Origin: Symbiodinium natans
Taxonomy: Eukaryota > Sar > Dinophyceae > Suessiales > Symbiodiniaceae
Length of the DNA stretch: 64,000 nt
Reading direction: 5' to 3'
Assembly (NCBI GenBank): GCA_905221605.1
Contig: CAJNDS010000324.1
Location: forward strand, 537,140 to 601,139
Shown: in pieces, positions 51,881 to 62,091 of the stretch
How positions within the stretch are numbered: the stretch's first letter is position 1
Layout of the letters: each line of letters starts with the position of its first letter
Made by a program: the position numbers and the translations under genes
The notes under the pieces: model-generated
What the model saw: the letters and a program-made list of their open reading frames with translations, nothing else
What the model was told of the DNA's origin: nothing
Databases searched by the model: none

Positions 51881-54005
51881 CCCTCCCGCACGCGCTCCTC
51901 GGGGTGTCTTGGAAATTCAGGGTTTAGGGTTTTCGGGCTCAGGGTTTTAGGATTAATTTACGGTGGATCTTAAGTTGGGTGGCAAGCAGCGGTGCCACCA
52001 AGAGCAAGCAAAAATGACCACCAAAAAGTTGAAGGCCAGACAAAGCAATCCCTGAGAAGTGTCAAGGCTTCAACTGAAATGCAGTTTCAATCAGTGGCAG
52101 AACCGTGTTGGGCATCGTCCACCGTCGGCTGATTGCATTTTTGCGCTGACTCCATGTCGTACCGTCGTATCTTGTATGTAAGTGTTCATCCAAATACAGC
52201 GAGTCAGCTAGTGGCCGAACAGCGCTGCGAGAAACTTCACAGATCAGAGAGCGCTGTTTACTCTCAGCTTCTATGTCTAGCTTTGCAAACATTAGGGCTT
52301 GGGTCCTGTGGTTTGGTGTTCCAGGCAGAGGTCCAACGAGGCCTTCATCACTGGGGGTTGGAATGTCCCAGCCTCTGGGACGCTGCAAGCTGAGAATCTG
52401 GGCCCGGACCCGAAACATATGACCAAAAGCAGGAAGGCGCCACCCAGCCTACAAGGACGGCGCAAAGGTTTGAAGTGTCACAGCGCTTGAACGTGATTTT
52501 TCAACCTGAAAGCCCTTGAGCTCCGAACCCATGAAGCTCCCCGCCCCCGTTTACACCCTTCAAGCAACTGAAACCCTTAAGCCCCGAACCCTCAAAACCT
52601 GTTTGAAGCCCTTGAACCCCTTAGCCCCGAACCCTTGAGAGGCCCTTAACCCTAAACGCCCCTTCTAAAGCCGCACTCCTACACCCTAAACCCTAAACCC
52701 TAACTAAACCCTAAACCCCTAACCCCTCAACCCTAAAACCCTAAACCCTAAACCCTAAACTTCGACAGTGCCACCGCAGGCCTCTCTCACAAGGCCAGAG
52801 CAGCACCAGGCGCTGTGGCCATGGGAGCCTTTTGCTTCCGTGGCTCTCTGAGGGTTTATCGGGCTGAGGGCTGAGGGTTGATGGTTCGCGTTTGGGGTTT
52901 AGGGTTTAGGGTTTAGGGTTTAGGATTTAGGGTTTAGGGTTTAGGGTTTAGGGATAGGGTTTAGGGTTTAGGGATAGGGTTTAGGGTTTAGGGCTTTAAG
53001 CCTGTGACCGAGAGGTTCATGTAAGCCCTCTTAACACTCTGAAAAACCCATAAACCCTTGCCTAAGCCCTATAAGCCCTACAGTACACCTTACACCCTAT
53101 AAACCCCTAAGCACTATAAGACCCTAAACCCTAAACCGATACGCCAGAAACCCTTAAACCCCGACACCCCTAAGCCCTAAACCCTAAACCCTGGAAGCCC
53201 TAACCCCTAAACCCTACAAGCCCTAATCCCTATAAACCCAAACATCATCAACCCCCATAAGCCCAAAACCCTCTAAGCCCTCTAAGCTCTCCAAGCCCTA
53301 AATAAACCCTAAACCCTACAAGACCTAACCCTTTAAACCCTCTAAGCCCTAACCCCTAAACCCTACAAGCCCAAAACCCCATAAACACTCAACCCTATAA
53401 GCCCTAAACTCTAAACCCTGTAAGCCCTAAACCCTAAACCCTACAAGCCCCTAAACCCTACCAACCCCAAACCCCAGAACCCCTGAAACCCTATAGACCC
53501 TCAAGTTCGGCACAGGCGTTGCCCCCGGCCGAGCGGCGCGAGCGCGCGGGGAAGTGGCGCTGGGGAGTCCCAGAGAGGGGTCGTGTGGAGGTTTAGGGTT
53601 TAGGGTCGGTTCCGGGTTTAGGGTTTAGGGTTTAGGGTTTGGGGTTTAGGGTTTAGGGTTTAGGGTTTAGGGTTTAGGGTCTGAGTTTGAAGAAGGACTT
53701 TAGGGTTTACAGGGGTTTCTAGGGTTTCTAGGGTCTGTAGGGTTTATAGGGTTTACGGGGTGTACAGGGTTTATAGGGTTTACAGGGTATACAGGGTATA
53801 CAGGATTTATCGGGTTTGTAGTGTTTGTAGGGTTTAGGGGTTGCAGTCCGGTTCAATGAACCCTCCATTTCCCTACTAGACAGTACAATGACAGGGTCGC
53901 GCCGGGCGTGATTGCACGTATGATGCAGGAAGAGAGCTCTGAAGACCGATGCAGATTTTGATGCTGAGGTAGGTAGTTACATCACCATGCCACCGGCCCA
54001 CCAAT
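51881..54005. other. Repeat-dominated stretch
   Basis: A unique block at 51950-52490 has no convincing exon. From 52640 to 53500 C-rich telomere-like words dominate, including CCCTAAGCCC and CCCTATAAG variants. 53590-53690 is a G-strand array and 53700-53845 an array of TTTATAGGG/TTTACAGGG-type 9-mers. Confidence 0.65.
53700..53845 (+). repeat. Variant array with TTTAYAGGG 9-mer units
   Basis: Units such as TTTATAGGG, TTTACAGGG and TTTCTAGGG, one of several variants in which two bases are inserted between TTTA and GGG. The mirror-image variant CCCTATAAA/CCCTACAAG dominates 53070-53480. Confidence 0.88.
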
Positions 54006-54011
54006 GCTCAG

Positions 54012-54122
54012 AAGGACGTGGAACGGGCGGCTGCGTTCTTTCTGAAGCAACTGCCGTCAGGAGGCTTCGAAGATGAAGCCTTGGCTCTCTGCATGGAAAG
54101 GCGGACCGAATTGCGACAAAGG
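54012..54122 (+). CDS. Putative exon of 37 codons with canonical donor
   Basis: Acceptor CTCAG, then the frame KDVERAAAFFLKQLPSGGFE and DEALALCMERRTELRQR, ending exactly at GTAAGA (phase 0). It is strongly helical and charged, one of the best orphan exons. The minus ORFs over it are shadows. The family is unknown. Confidence 0.6.
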
Positions 54123-54550
54123 GTAAGAAAGTCGGTTCCCAGATGTTGCCAGCACACAGCGCTTCGTGACCTCGAAGGTTTTGTTGTCATAGGTCAGGGT
54201 ACAGCGTCTATCGGGATTTTGATTCACAGGGCACGCCTTGGACATGGCGTCCTACGGGGGTTTTGTGGGACACGATCACGGCGTCCCCTGAACCTTCGGG
54301 GAACCCGCGGCCTGCTGCTAAAACCTGTACTTCTCGGTTTAAACCCTAAACCCTAAACCCTAAACCGTAAACCCCGGCGAGCCTAGGGCTTGAATGAGGG
54401 GAGTTCGGGTTAGTGTTTCGGAGCTTTTTGTCTGGACGCCGAGGCTCTATAGACCCTAAGGTGCCCAAAACCGGAAACCTTAGCACCTAAAACCCTCATC
54501 CCGAAGACCCTAAGCCCTGGCAAAGCCTCAAATCTCTACTGCCCGTATCC

Positions 54551-54612
54551 GCGGAGTCGAGGCGAGTTCATCAACTGCATCGACAAAGTCGGCTGGGAGG
54601 CACCTTTTTGGA
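54551..54612 (+). CDS. Putative exon, about 20 codons
   Basis: Frame PRSRGEFINCIDKVGWEAPF-W in a GC-rich block 430 bases after the exon at 54012. It could belong to the same gene. The family is unknown. Confidence 0.4.
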
Positions 54613-55020
54613 TTTTCGGGGCCCTCGGATGTAAGGGCCTATAGGGACTAGGGATACGGTTTAAGGGTTTAAGGTTTAGGGTTTACGGTGTAGGGTTCAG
54701 GGTTCAGGGTTGAGGGTACGGGGTTAGGGTTTAAGAGTCTAGGGTTTAGGGTTTAATGGTTTCGGCTTTAATTTAGGGTTTGGGGTTCAGCATCCCAAGT
54801 GCAAGCACTCAGTAGTCAAGCAAGTTGTGGAGCATTGGAAAACGACCCACACTCCCAAAGCATCCCAGAATTTTAAGAAAGTATAAAGTCTCACAACATG
54901 AACAAAGTATGAAGTTCCACATTTTTCCCTCACATTACATGAAAATCCTCAGCCAGCTTGAACCCTACCTATCTCCAAACAGCCCAAAGCCCGGCAGGCC
55001 CTAAACTCTAAACCCTCACC

Positions 55021-55232
55021 CGAACACTGGTGCCGATTGACCGCTTTTTGCCAAGCACCGTTGCCGATTGACCGCGCTTCTTGCCGAAATCAGTATTCCG
55101 CAAAAAGCAGGTCAATCGGCACTGTTGTTCGGCAAAAAGCGGTCAGTCGGCACCAGCGGCCCGATTGACCGCTTTTTGACGAACACTGGTGCCGACTGAC
55201 TGCTTTTTGCCGAACGACGGTGCTGATTGACC
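55021..55232. repeat. Palindromic cluster of a 25-30 bp unit
   Basis: The unit TGCCGATTGACCGCTTTTTG, followed by CCGAACACYGG, occurs about four times on the plus strand and at least twice inverted (AAAAAGCGGTCAGTCGGCAC and AAAAAGCAGGTCAATCGGCA, 55094-55155). The whole could fold into a large cruciform or hairpin. No Cas-like gene or regular spacing exists, so it is not a CRISPR. Confidence 0.9.
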
Positions 55233-56105
55233 ACAAATGTGAATAGCATTTCATTGAAATATACATGTGAAAGAGAAGGGATTTGGGGCTAAGGGGCTTG
55301 GGGTCTAGGGGTGGAGGGAACGTGAGGGTCGAGATTTTTAATCCCTCCTGTGCTGGCACAAGAAACCTTGGCAAACATTTTCGGGGCCATTTAGGTAGAA
55401 TACACCCTCAAGCCTAGCTGTTTTTGGGGCAGTTTGTTTAAAGTGGATTATACTGGATGGACAACAACAATCTGGAGCCCGATAGGACCTGGCACGGTGG
55501 GATGCCCGTATTATGCCGTTTGATTCCGTGTCGGACAATCCAGAGGTTTAGGGATTATAAGGCTTACGACCCTGAGTCTGTTAAATCCCTTATGACTCTC
55601 CCACTCTGCCCAGTTCTTCTTCAGTCCCATCCCTCTCAACCTCTAAACGTGTGCCTGACATGAGAAGGCAGCTCGCGCATATCGACACCGCTTCAGCAAC
55701 GTCGCTGGATGGACCGAGGCAGCATGCATGCCGATGCCACTAAACCCATGAAAAGCAGTGAATCCCAAACCCTCAACCCTCAGCCCTCGACCCCAAACCT
55801 TAACCCTAAACCCTGTACACCTTAAACCCTGAGCGCTAAGCATTCTCAGGTCCGAAACAGTTCCTAAGCCTAGACAGCCCTCAGCCCTATCACCCTCAAT
55901 GGCGCCGCCACCACCACACGCATGCTACTCGAAAAAATGACGACAGCGTGGCTACCTTCTCTAAGCTCCCCCTTACAAATTGCTTTTCAACATTGAACAG
56001 TATTTTTTCAAGTAACTTAAGGCCAAGGGGAGAATTAAACATAGTCTCTAAGCCCCTAGAGTCCTTTGAGCCCTAGACCTCTAAACCATAAACACCTCAA
56101 GGTTG

Positions 56106-56227
56106 GAGCCATGGACCCTTGGTATGTTCCCGTACCCTTGTTCATAGGGATCCGAAATATGGGCCCTTGTTTATTTAGTGTATAGAAGGGTTACATAACA
56201 AGGGACCCAAATTAGGGGCCCGTACCT
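56106..56227. mobile_element. Family-5-like element
   Basis: CCATGGACCCTTGGTATGTT on the left and AAGGGACCCAAATTAGGGGC on the right, with GGGCCCTT inside, match the family-5 word set. The ends are eroded. Confidence 0.45.
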
Positions 56228-56278
56228 GGAACCCTAAACCCTAAACCCTGAAATCCTTTGAGCCCCCACGCCCCTCAG

Positions 56279-56335
56279 GTGAAGTTCGTCGTTGCAGATT
56301 TCGACGCCCTGAGCCATGCGGACTTCATTGGCCAG
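56279..56335 (+). CDS. Exon of a C2-type calcium/lipid-binding domain
   Basis: Acceptor CCCCTCAG, then exactly 19 codons, VKFVVADFDALSHADFIGQ, then GTGGGG as donor. The pattern (F/V)xVxDFDxxSxxDFIG is the classic C2-domain strand-loop holding the DxD and following Asp residues that bind calcium. Only this segment is visible, so the host protein (kinase, synaptotagmin-like, ferlin-like) cannot be named. No partner exon with a matching C2 segment was found nearby. Confidence 0.65.
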
Positions 56336-56529
56336 GTGGGGAGCTGATGGAGGGTTTACGAAATTTGCGAATTGTAGGATTTAGGGTTTAGGGTTAGGCT
56401 CTAGGGGTAAGGGTTTAGGGTTTAGGGTAGTTTAGGGTTCAGGGTTTTGGGTTGATCGGCCAATGGAAAGTAGGAACCCCCACCCCGCAATTTAGTAGCC
56501 TTCACGGCTCTCCCAACCCAAACCCTACC

Positions 56530-56703
56530 GGTTCTTAGTCTGGCTGGTTCTTAGTGGGCTATGAGGGAATGACCTCATTCCCTGAGGGAACTAGGTACCT
56601 TATACCCCGTATGTATGTATATACATATACACACATACAATTTCAGGGATTATTTGGGGGGATATGAGGTACCTGCATCCTTCATTGCGTCCGAAGAACC
56701 AGT
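56530..56703. mobile_element. Family-1-related element
   Basis: Left TGGCTGGTTCTTAGTGGGC with GAGGGAATGACCTCATTCCC, right GGTACCTGCATCCTTCATTG and GAACCAGTAGG, around an AT-rich centre. It resembles the copies at 4243 and 44556, which have CTGGCTGGTTC ends, a sub-family of family 1. Confidence 0.55.
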
Positions 56704-56801
56704 AGGTATCCCCCTAACACGCTATTCGGCACCATTGTAATCCCGTCCGCCCTAAGCCCTTTCCTGAGTCAGGGTTTAGGGTGTAGGGTTTGGGGTCTGG
56801 G

Positions 56802-56925
56802 GTCTGGGGTTTAGGGGTTTAGGGGTTTAGGGGTTTAGGGGTTTAGGGGTTTAGGGGTTTAGGGGTTTAGGGGTTTAGGGGTTTAGGGGTTTAGGGGTTT
56901 AGGGGTTTAGGGGTTTAGGGGTTTA
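56802..56925 (+). repeat. TTTAGGGG 8-mer array
   Basis: About fifteen perfect copies of TTTAGGGG, an extra G relative to the heptamer and the exact complement type of the CCCCTAAA array at 28961. Confidence 0.97.
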
Positions 56926-57372
56926 CGGCTTCCACCCCACACCTTACGCTTTGAGGGAGTTGGGGCTCGGTGATCAGGCTCTACGCCCCAAACCTACATC
57001 CCAAACCCGAAGCCCTAGGGAGAAATTTAGGAGTTGCAGCTGAGAGGGCTTCCACCTCGGCCTTGAAGCTTATTCGGGCACGCGCAAAAAGGGATTTAAG
57101 GTTTATGAGGCTTAGGGTTTAGGGTTTAGGGCTTAGGAGGGTTCAGGCTTCAGGGTTTAGGGTTTTAGGGCTTAGGGTGTAGGGTTTAGGGTGCAGCGTC
57201 TGAAGTCAAAGAAAGCGTTCACTTGTCACTTTTCACTTTACTCAAGGCCCAGCAAGCGCCCTTAACCCTAAAGCCCGATGCCCGGAAACCCTAAAACCCT
57301 AAAACCTCAACTCTCAAGCCCGAGGCCCCGAAACCCGTAACCCCTAAAGCCCAAGTCCCAGCAGGCCCCAAC

Positions 57373-57513
57373 TTGGCACAAGGCCCAGGAACAAGCTTGC
57401 ACAGCGCCCACGAATGATCACTAACGTGTTGCACAATGCCCACGAATGCTTGGCACAACGCCCACGATTTTTTGGCACAATGCCCACGAATGCTTGACAC
57501 AACGCCCATGAAC
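57373..57513. repeat. Tandem repeat of GGCACAACGCCCACGAATGC
   Basis: Five to six copies of a 22-base unit (one spaced 32), each with CACAAYGCCCACGA. The minus-strand ORF here (57291-57509) merely translates the repeat. Confidence 0.88.
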
Positions 57514-58279
57514 AGGGTTGAGGGTTTAAATATGTGTGAAAGAGAGGTTAAGGGTTTCAGGATTTAGGGTTAAGAGAGAGCGCCATAAGAAAAGGGCCCC
57601 ATGTATGTAAGGGTTAAGAGAGAGAGACCGCAAAAAATGCCCAGAGCAGTAAAATTCTCCCCTTTGACCCTGCCCCCGTCAGACTGGCCAGTCTAGTTTT
57701 TAGGCTTCCGGGCTGGCAGGGCGGGGGATTTTGCTCATGTGGGGGCGGGTCTCTGAAGAGGTACCCTTTTTCGGGTCCTTTTCTCAGGGATTCTATTCTA
57801 TTTGGGGTATCAAAGGGCTACCCCTATATTGGGAAATGCCCATATTAGGTTTAGGGTTCATGGTTCAGGGAAAAAGGCTCTAATGCAGTTCCTTTTTTGG
57901 GTTAATGATGGAGGATTCTAGTATACTACCCTAAAAAGACACTACACAGGAGCCTTCATGGGCCTTCTGCATCCTGGACCCTAAATCCCAAAACCCAGCA
58001 AACAATACTTGGACCCTAAACCCTAAAACCTCAAACCCTCAACTACCCAAAGATCGACGTCTCAAGGACTTGGGTGACCTTGAACACCCCAAAAAAAACT
58101 CATCTTTGTGGCTCGAATCCTAAAACCTGCAAGACCCTGGGCCCCCTTGGCCTTTGCGCTCTCACCCTGCCAGCATCTGTTGCTCTGTAGGGGCTTTAGG
58201 GGCTCCAGGGGCTTTAGGGATTTAGGGCTTTAGTGGCTTTAGGGGTTTTAGGAGTTTAGAGTTTCCGAAGCCCCTTTAG

Positions 58280-58374
58280 AAGAACTGAACTCTTGGAAGG
58301 TGTCCATCCACCTGGACGAGACTTCACCACTGGCTGGCCAAGAGCAGATACTTCAACTGGTCGACAGGAAACAA
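58280..58374 (+). CDS. Putative exon of about 31 codons
   Basis: After TTTAG the frame EELNSWKVSIHLDETSPLAG then QEQILQLVDRKQR is open and strongly protein-like. G-strand words follow. The family is unknown. Confidence 0.55.
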
Positions 58375-58460
58375 CGATTTAGGGTTAGGGTGCAGGGCAT
58401 TTTGCAGGGTTATAAGGCCGGTTCAAGGGGGGGTAGGTACCTAGGGAACCTTAGGGAAGC

Positions 58461-58685
58461 TTGGTGAGCCGTAGGGAGTACCCTATACTCTTGCCTCGTG
58501 GCAGTCTCTTCGGCGTCGTTGATGTTTCTCCAGCATGGATAACCATGCTGAAATGTCAGAGCCGAGTAGAGCATCATGTTGATGCAGTATATTGCGCGGT
58601 GCCATGTTGTATTCTTCCTCTACAACAATGCACAATGCACAGTGAGGGTTCCAATGCGCAGAAGCACAGCAGTAACAATTACTAA
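58461..58685 (+). CDS. Unidentified ORF within a family-6-like segment
   Basis: A 74-codon frame. Its start, ILLPRGSLFGVVDVS, resembles the G-x-x-D segment after strand changes in eukaryotic RNA-dependent RNA polymerases, but the resemblance is short and from memory. The rest (Cys/His-rich) matches nothing. The ORF begins inside repeat-like sequence (GGGTAGGTACCTAGGGAACC). Confidence 0.2.
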   Translation: MVSRREYPILLPRGSLFGVVDVSPAWITMLKCQSRVEHHVDAVYCAVPCCILPLQQCTMHSEGSNAQKHSSNNY

Positions 58686-58800
58686 ACCCTAAACCCTAAA
58701 CCCTAAACCCTAAACCCTAAACCCTAAACCCTAAACCCTAAACCCTAAACCCTAAACCTAAACCCTAAACCCTAAACCCTAAACCCTAAACCCTAAACCC
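58682..58800 (-). repeat. Telomeric repeat array, CCCTAAA on + strand
   Basis: About sixteen heptamers with one six-base unit. Confidence 0.97.
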
Positions 58801-58844
58801 AAACCCCAAAACCCTAAAGTATCAGGAAATGGAAAACATCGGTC

Positions 58845-58938
58845 AGAAACATCAATTGCAATCACGACGATGACCGGCAGGAGCGGCAACCCCGTCATCG
58901 GAAAGAACGGGCTGCCAGCGACGTTGCAGGGAGCCCCA
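58845..58938 (+). CDS. Putative exon between inverted arrays
   Basis: The frame TTMTGRSGNPVIGKNGLPAT then LQGAP ends at CCAG before GTGGGT. Another open frame (NHDDDRQERQPRHRKERAAS) overlaps. C-strand array on the left, G-strand array on the right (58951-59029). Confidence 0.45.
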
Positions 58939-58950
58939 GGTGGGTGGCAC

Positions 58951-59029
58951 GACTTAGGGTTTAGGGTTTAGGGTTTAGGGTTTAGGGTTTAGGGTTTAGG
59001 GTTTAGGGTTTAGGGTTTAGGGTTTAGGG
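58951..59029 (+). repeat. Telomeric repeat array, TTTAGGG on + strand
   Basis: About eleven perfect heptamers. With the array at 58682 it makes a long inverted telomeric pair around an exon-like block. Confidence 0.97.
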
Positions 59030-60735
59030 CAACCTCCGCCCCTCCAAATTCCAATTGTCATCATCATATCCCTGGCCCCTTTGTTCATGGGAACTGCTCT
59101 AGGTTCTGGACCCGATCATGGACCCTGTTTGGGCACTTCTTACATATAAATGTTCATATTTATCTTTCTACCTTTCTTATATCTATCTATATATATATAC
59201 ACATATCTTTATGTGTATATATATATGTAGAAAGATCCCTATTCCAACAGGAGCCGCACAAGGAGTCACAAACTAGAGAACTTCCCGTACCTTTTGTTGA
59301 AGGCCATTCTGTTGCTAAGCCCTCAACCCTGGAATCCCAAAACATCGAACTCCCGAGCCTCCTTTAGTTCCTTGCAAATAGGGTTTAGGGTTTAGGGTTT
59401 GGGGTTTGGGGTTTGGGGTTTAGGGTTAGACAGCTTTGGTTGCAGAGGTACTGCAAGGTTTAGGGTGCCGGATTTAGGGTGTTTGGCAGGGTCCTTTAGG
59501 CCTTTAGGGTGTTTAGGGTGCCGGATGTAGGGTGTTTAGGGCATTTAGGGCAGTTTGGGCGTTTAGGGTGTGGAAGGTTTAGGGTTTTCTCTCGGACTGC
59601 CCAGGCTGCAGCGATTAACGACCGTGTTCTCTCTCAAGTTGTAGAGGGGGCATGAATGGAGAAGGAGGCCGCTTGAGGGCTTCCAAAATGACTTGTGATA
59701 ACCTACGTGTACCTCAGGACAATGTACATGGCCCTTATTGTATAGGCAGCACTTTAGGCCCCAAATGTTCCCAATTTAGGTACATGAACTCTTTGGGATA
59801 GGGATTAGATTATTTGTGGAGTCCTTTTATGGCAGGGTTTACAGTCTAGAGATGTATGCGAGTCTCAGTACACATAGTGGACCCCTAATATAGACCCTGG
59901 ATAGTAGGACTCCTGCCCTGAAACCCTATATAAACCCTAAACCCTAAACCCTAAGCTCTCACAGAGCTGTGCTAAGGACCTGCACAATTCAGTTTCACAC
60001 TCTACCAGAGGCGTGGGCCGAGAACGGGGTTGTGGTGCCAGCCTGGGCAGAGGGCGTAGGTAGGGTTTGGGTTTAGGGTTTAGGGTTCAGGGTTCAAGGT
60101 TTAGGGTTTGGGGTTTAGGGTAGGCTTTCAGGTTTCGGGCTGGAGGTTTGGCAGGGCCCCAGCCCTGCATATGTATATATATGTATATATTCCTTCACAA
60201 ATTGCCCCAGACATGATGATTGTACCCTACACCCCAAACACATTTAGACAAGGACCATTGTGCCTGAAGAGGTCTTTCGGTTGGCGTGCTACTGTCAAGT
60301 AGGTGTTGGAGGCTTTGGGGTGGTGGTTTGCCGTGGCAATGTCGGACGTTTTGCACCTAATCCCGAAACCCTAAACCCACCCTGAACCGTCAACCCGGAA
60401 TGATGGTAAGCCATCAGCCCCAGTACTCCAACGCTGAGTAGAGCTAGAGTTTAGGCTAGGCTTTAAAGCTTAGGGTTTTGGGTTTAGATCAGGGTTTCAG
60501 GTCTGATGAAGGACTGCCTTACCTTAAAGAACCCAAGCCTTTGTTCTCTGCACTTATTCACATTTTGTCGTGGATGCCTTCGAAAACCTACAAAGCGAAG
60601 TAGGGCTTTGAGGCTCTTAAGATACCCGGGTGCCCCCCAATGCCCCTCGTTTGTTTCACCTACAGCGAGACCACATTGGCGTTTAGGGTTTATAGGGTAC
60701 AGGGTGGCTCAGTGTCCCTGCTTAGGGTTTGTGGT
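59030..60735. other. Gene-poor stretch
   Basis: It holds an AT tract (59175-59230), a family-3 relative (about 59707-59800), G-strand variants with GTTTAGGGTGCCGGA words (59455-59590) and a C/G-strand pair around 59930-60120. The small ORFs (60108-60302, 60506-60739) have no recognisable domain. Confidence 0.55.
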
Positions 60736-60740
60736 TTAGG

Positions 60741-60837
60741 GTTTACGACAAGCTGTCAGAGGACCAAATTCAGCCAAGCATCGCAACGCTTGGCGATTCA
60801 TGGCGTCTCCAGCTGAACACCTACGAGCACATCTTCC
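60741..60837 (+). CDS. Putative exon of about 32 codons
   Basis: After TTTAGG the frame VYDKLSEDQIQPSIATLGDS then WRLQLNTYEHIF runs into a C-strand array. The coding character is excellent. G-rich left flank and C-rich right flank are the reverse of the usual arrangement. The family is unknown. Confidence 0.55.
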
Positions 60838-61337
60838 CTAAACCCTACCTAAACCCTAAACCCTGAACCCTGAGCATTCCGTGCGGCGATACTGTTTCCG
60901 CGATGTACGTGGTGCATCTGCATCCCCGATAACGTAGAGGGCAACCCATTCCGCTTGTCTTCGGCCACAAACCCCAAAGGATCCTAAGTACCTATATGGG
61001 GCACACTTACCCAAACCATAATTATAACAGTAATTCCAATTATACAGGTAGTTAGGATGAACTCTTCAAGGAAGCGGTGTTTGCCGGCCGATCCGACGAA
61101 AAGACCGGCAGCCTGCACCCCGATACCCTAAACCCCTAAACCCCTCAACCCCTGAACCCCTGAACCCCTGAACCCCTAAACCCCTAAAGCCTAAACGAAG
61201 AACCCCGCGGTCAGGGCCGACTCAGGGCCGTATGGCGGGTGAGGAGCTGAGCCTTCCAGGGCTTAGGGTTTTTGGTTTGGGGTTTAGGGGCTAAGGGTTC
61301 AGGGCTTGGGGATTTGAGGATTGAGGGTTTGTAAGGA

Positions 61338-61610
61338 TCCAGCTGAAGATGCTGTTTTTTTCTCCGAAGAAGCGATATGCAATGCTTCAAAGCCTTGCAA
61401 AAGACATTATTGCACAAACTTGCGCCCTTGACCATGACCAGTGGCTAGAATACTTCACCGAAAAATATCCGCCCATGAGCTGTACGCAGAGCTGTCACGT
61501 ACTTGTCGAAAGAACACATCGAGCGCATTTGGTCAGCATGCTGTTGTAGGGTGCCTACCTACTTATTCGCTTTTTCCGGCTCTCGCCAAAGCAACTTTGA
61601 ATTGTATACA
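61338..61610 (+). CDS. Exon-like block with a frame change at an A5 run
   Basis: From GGATCCAG the frame LKMLFFSPKKRYAMLQSLAK, DIIAQTCALDHDQWLEYFTE is protein-like up to AAAAA near 61462. Beyond it the protein-like frame is the next one: ISAHELYAELSRTCRKNTSS then AFGQHAV. A one-base length difference in the A run would join them. It could be a decayed gene, an assembly error, or part of the locus of the following NYN gene. Confidence 0.45.
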
Positions 61611-61689
61611 GGGACTGGTTCTTAGGGATTTCATTCTCGTTTTCCTGGGTCATTGCTGCGCTGTCGCAGTTTAGCATCTAAGCGCCTGC

Positions 61690-62091
61690 ATGAGTAGATC
61701 AATTTTTGAGAGTCCGCGTCTCAGACGGCGGGAGTTGTCTGGTTCCTTTCGCCGACGATTTGGCTGCAAGGTTCTGACAGCTTCAACCTTTGACGAACAG
61801 CAGCAGCCGAGACATGCTCACGCCGCGTCCCACGAGCCATCCTTGGGCCCCTCCCACGACTTGCCAAGACCTCCAAGCCTGCCGGTCTTCCCGCTGTGCG
61901 CCCAGTCGAGGTGAGCTGCAGTGTGATGGGGTCTGCTCGGAATTCTAGTCCGAAGAGTGTGCATGTCAGTTTCGTTTAGCTGATGACTGGTCAAGGCCTG
62001 TAGGTTCAGGGATCTTTAGGGTATGGAACACACCCAGAGATCGCAGTTTTGTGACGAGTTTCGGGGATTCTCGCAGGCTTGCCTGTGAAGC
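61690..62091 (+). other. Upstream region of the NYN ORF, possible extra exon
   Basis: Two plus-strand frames are open between 61690 and about 61975. One contains ASHEPSLGPSHDLPRPPSLP and ends at CAGTCGAG before GTGAGC, a good donor; the other reads LAKTSKPAGLPAVRPVEVSC. Either might be a 5' exon. No promoter signal can be called (dinoflagellates lack a standard TATA box). Confidence 0.3.

Noticed and set aside
55021-55232. CRISPR array
   Set aside because: Units occur in both orientations with irregular spacing, in a eukaryotic context, with no cas genes.
58100-58130. tRNA T-arm-like GGCTCGAATCC
   Set aside because: No acceptor stem, D-arm or anticodon arm could be placed around it. No other tRNA or rRNA gene was recognised in the window.
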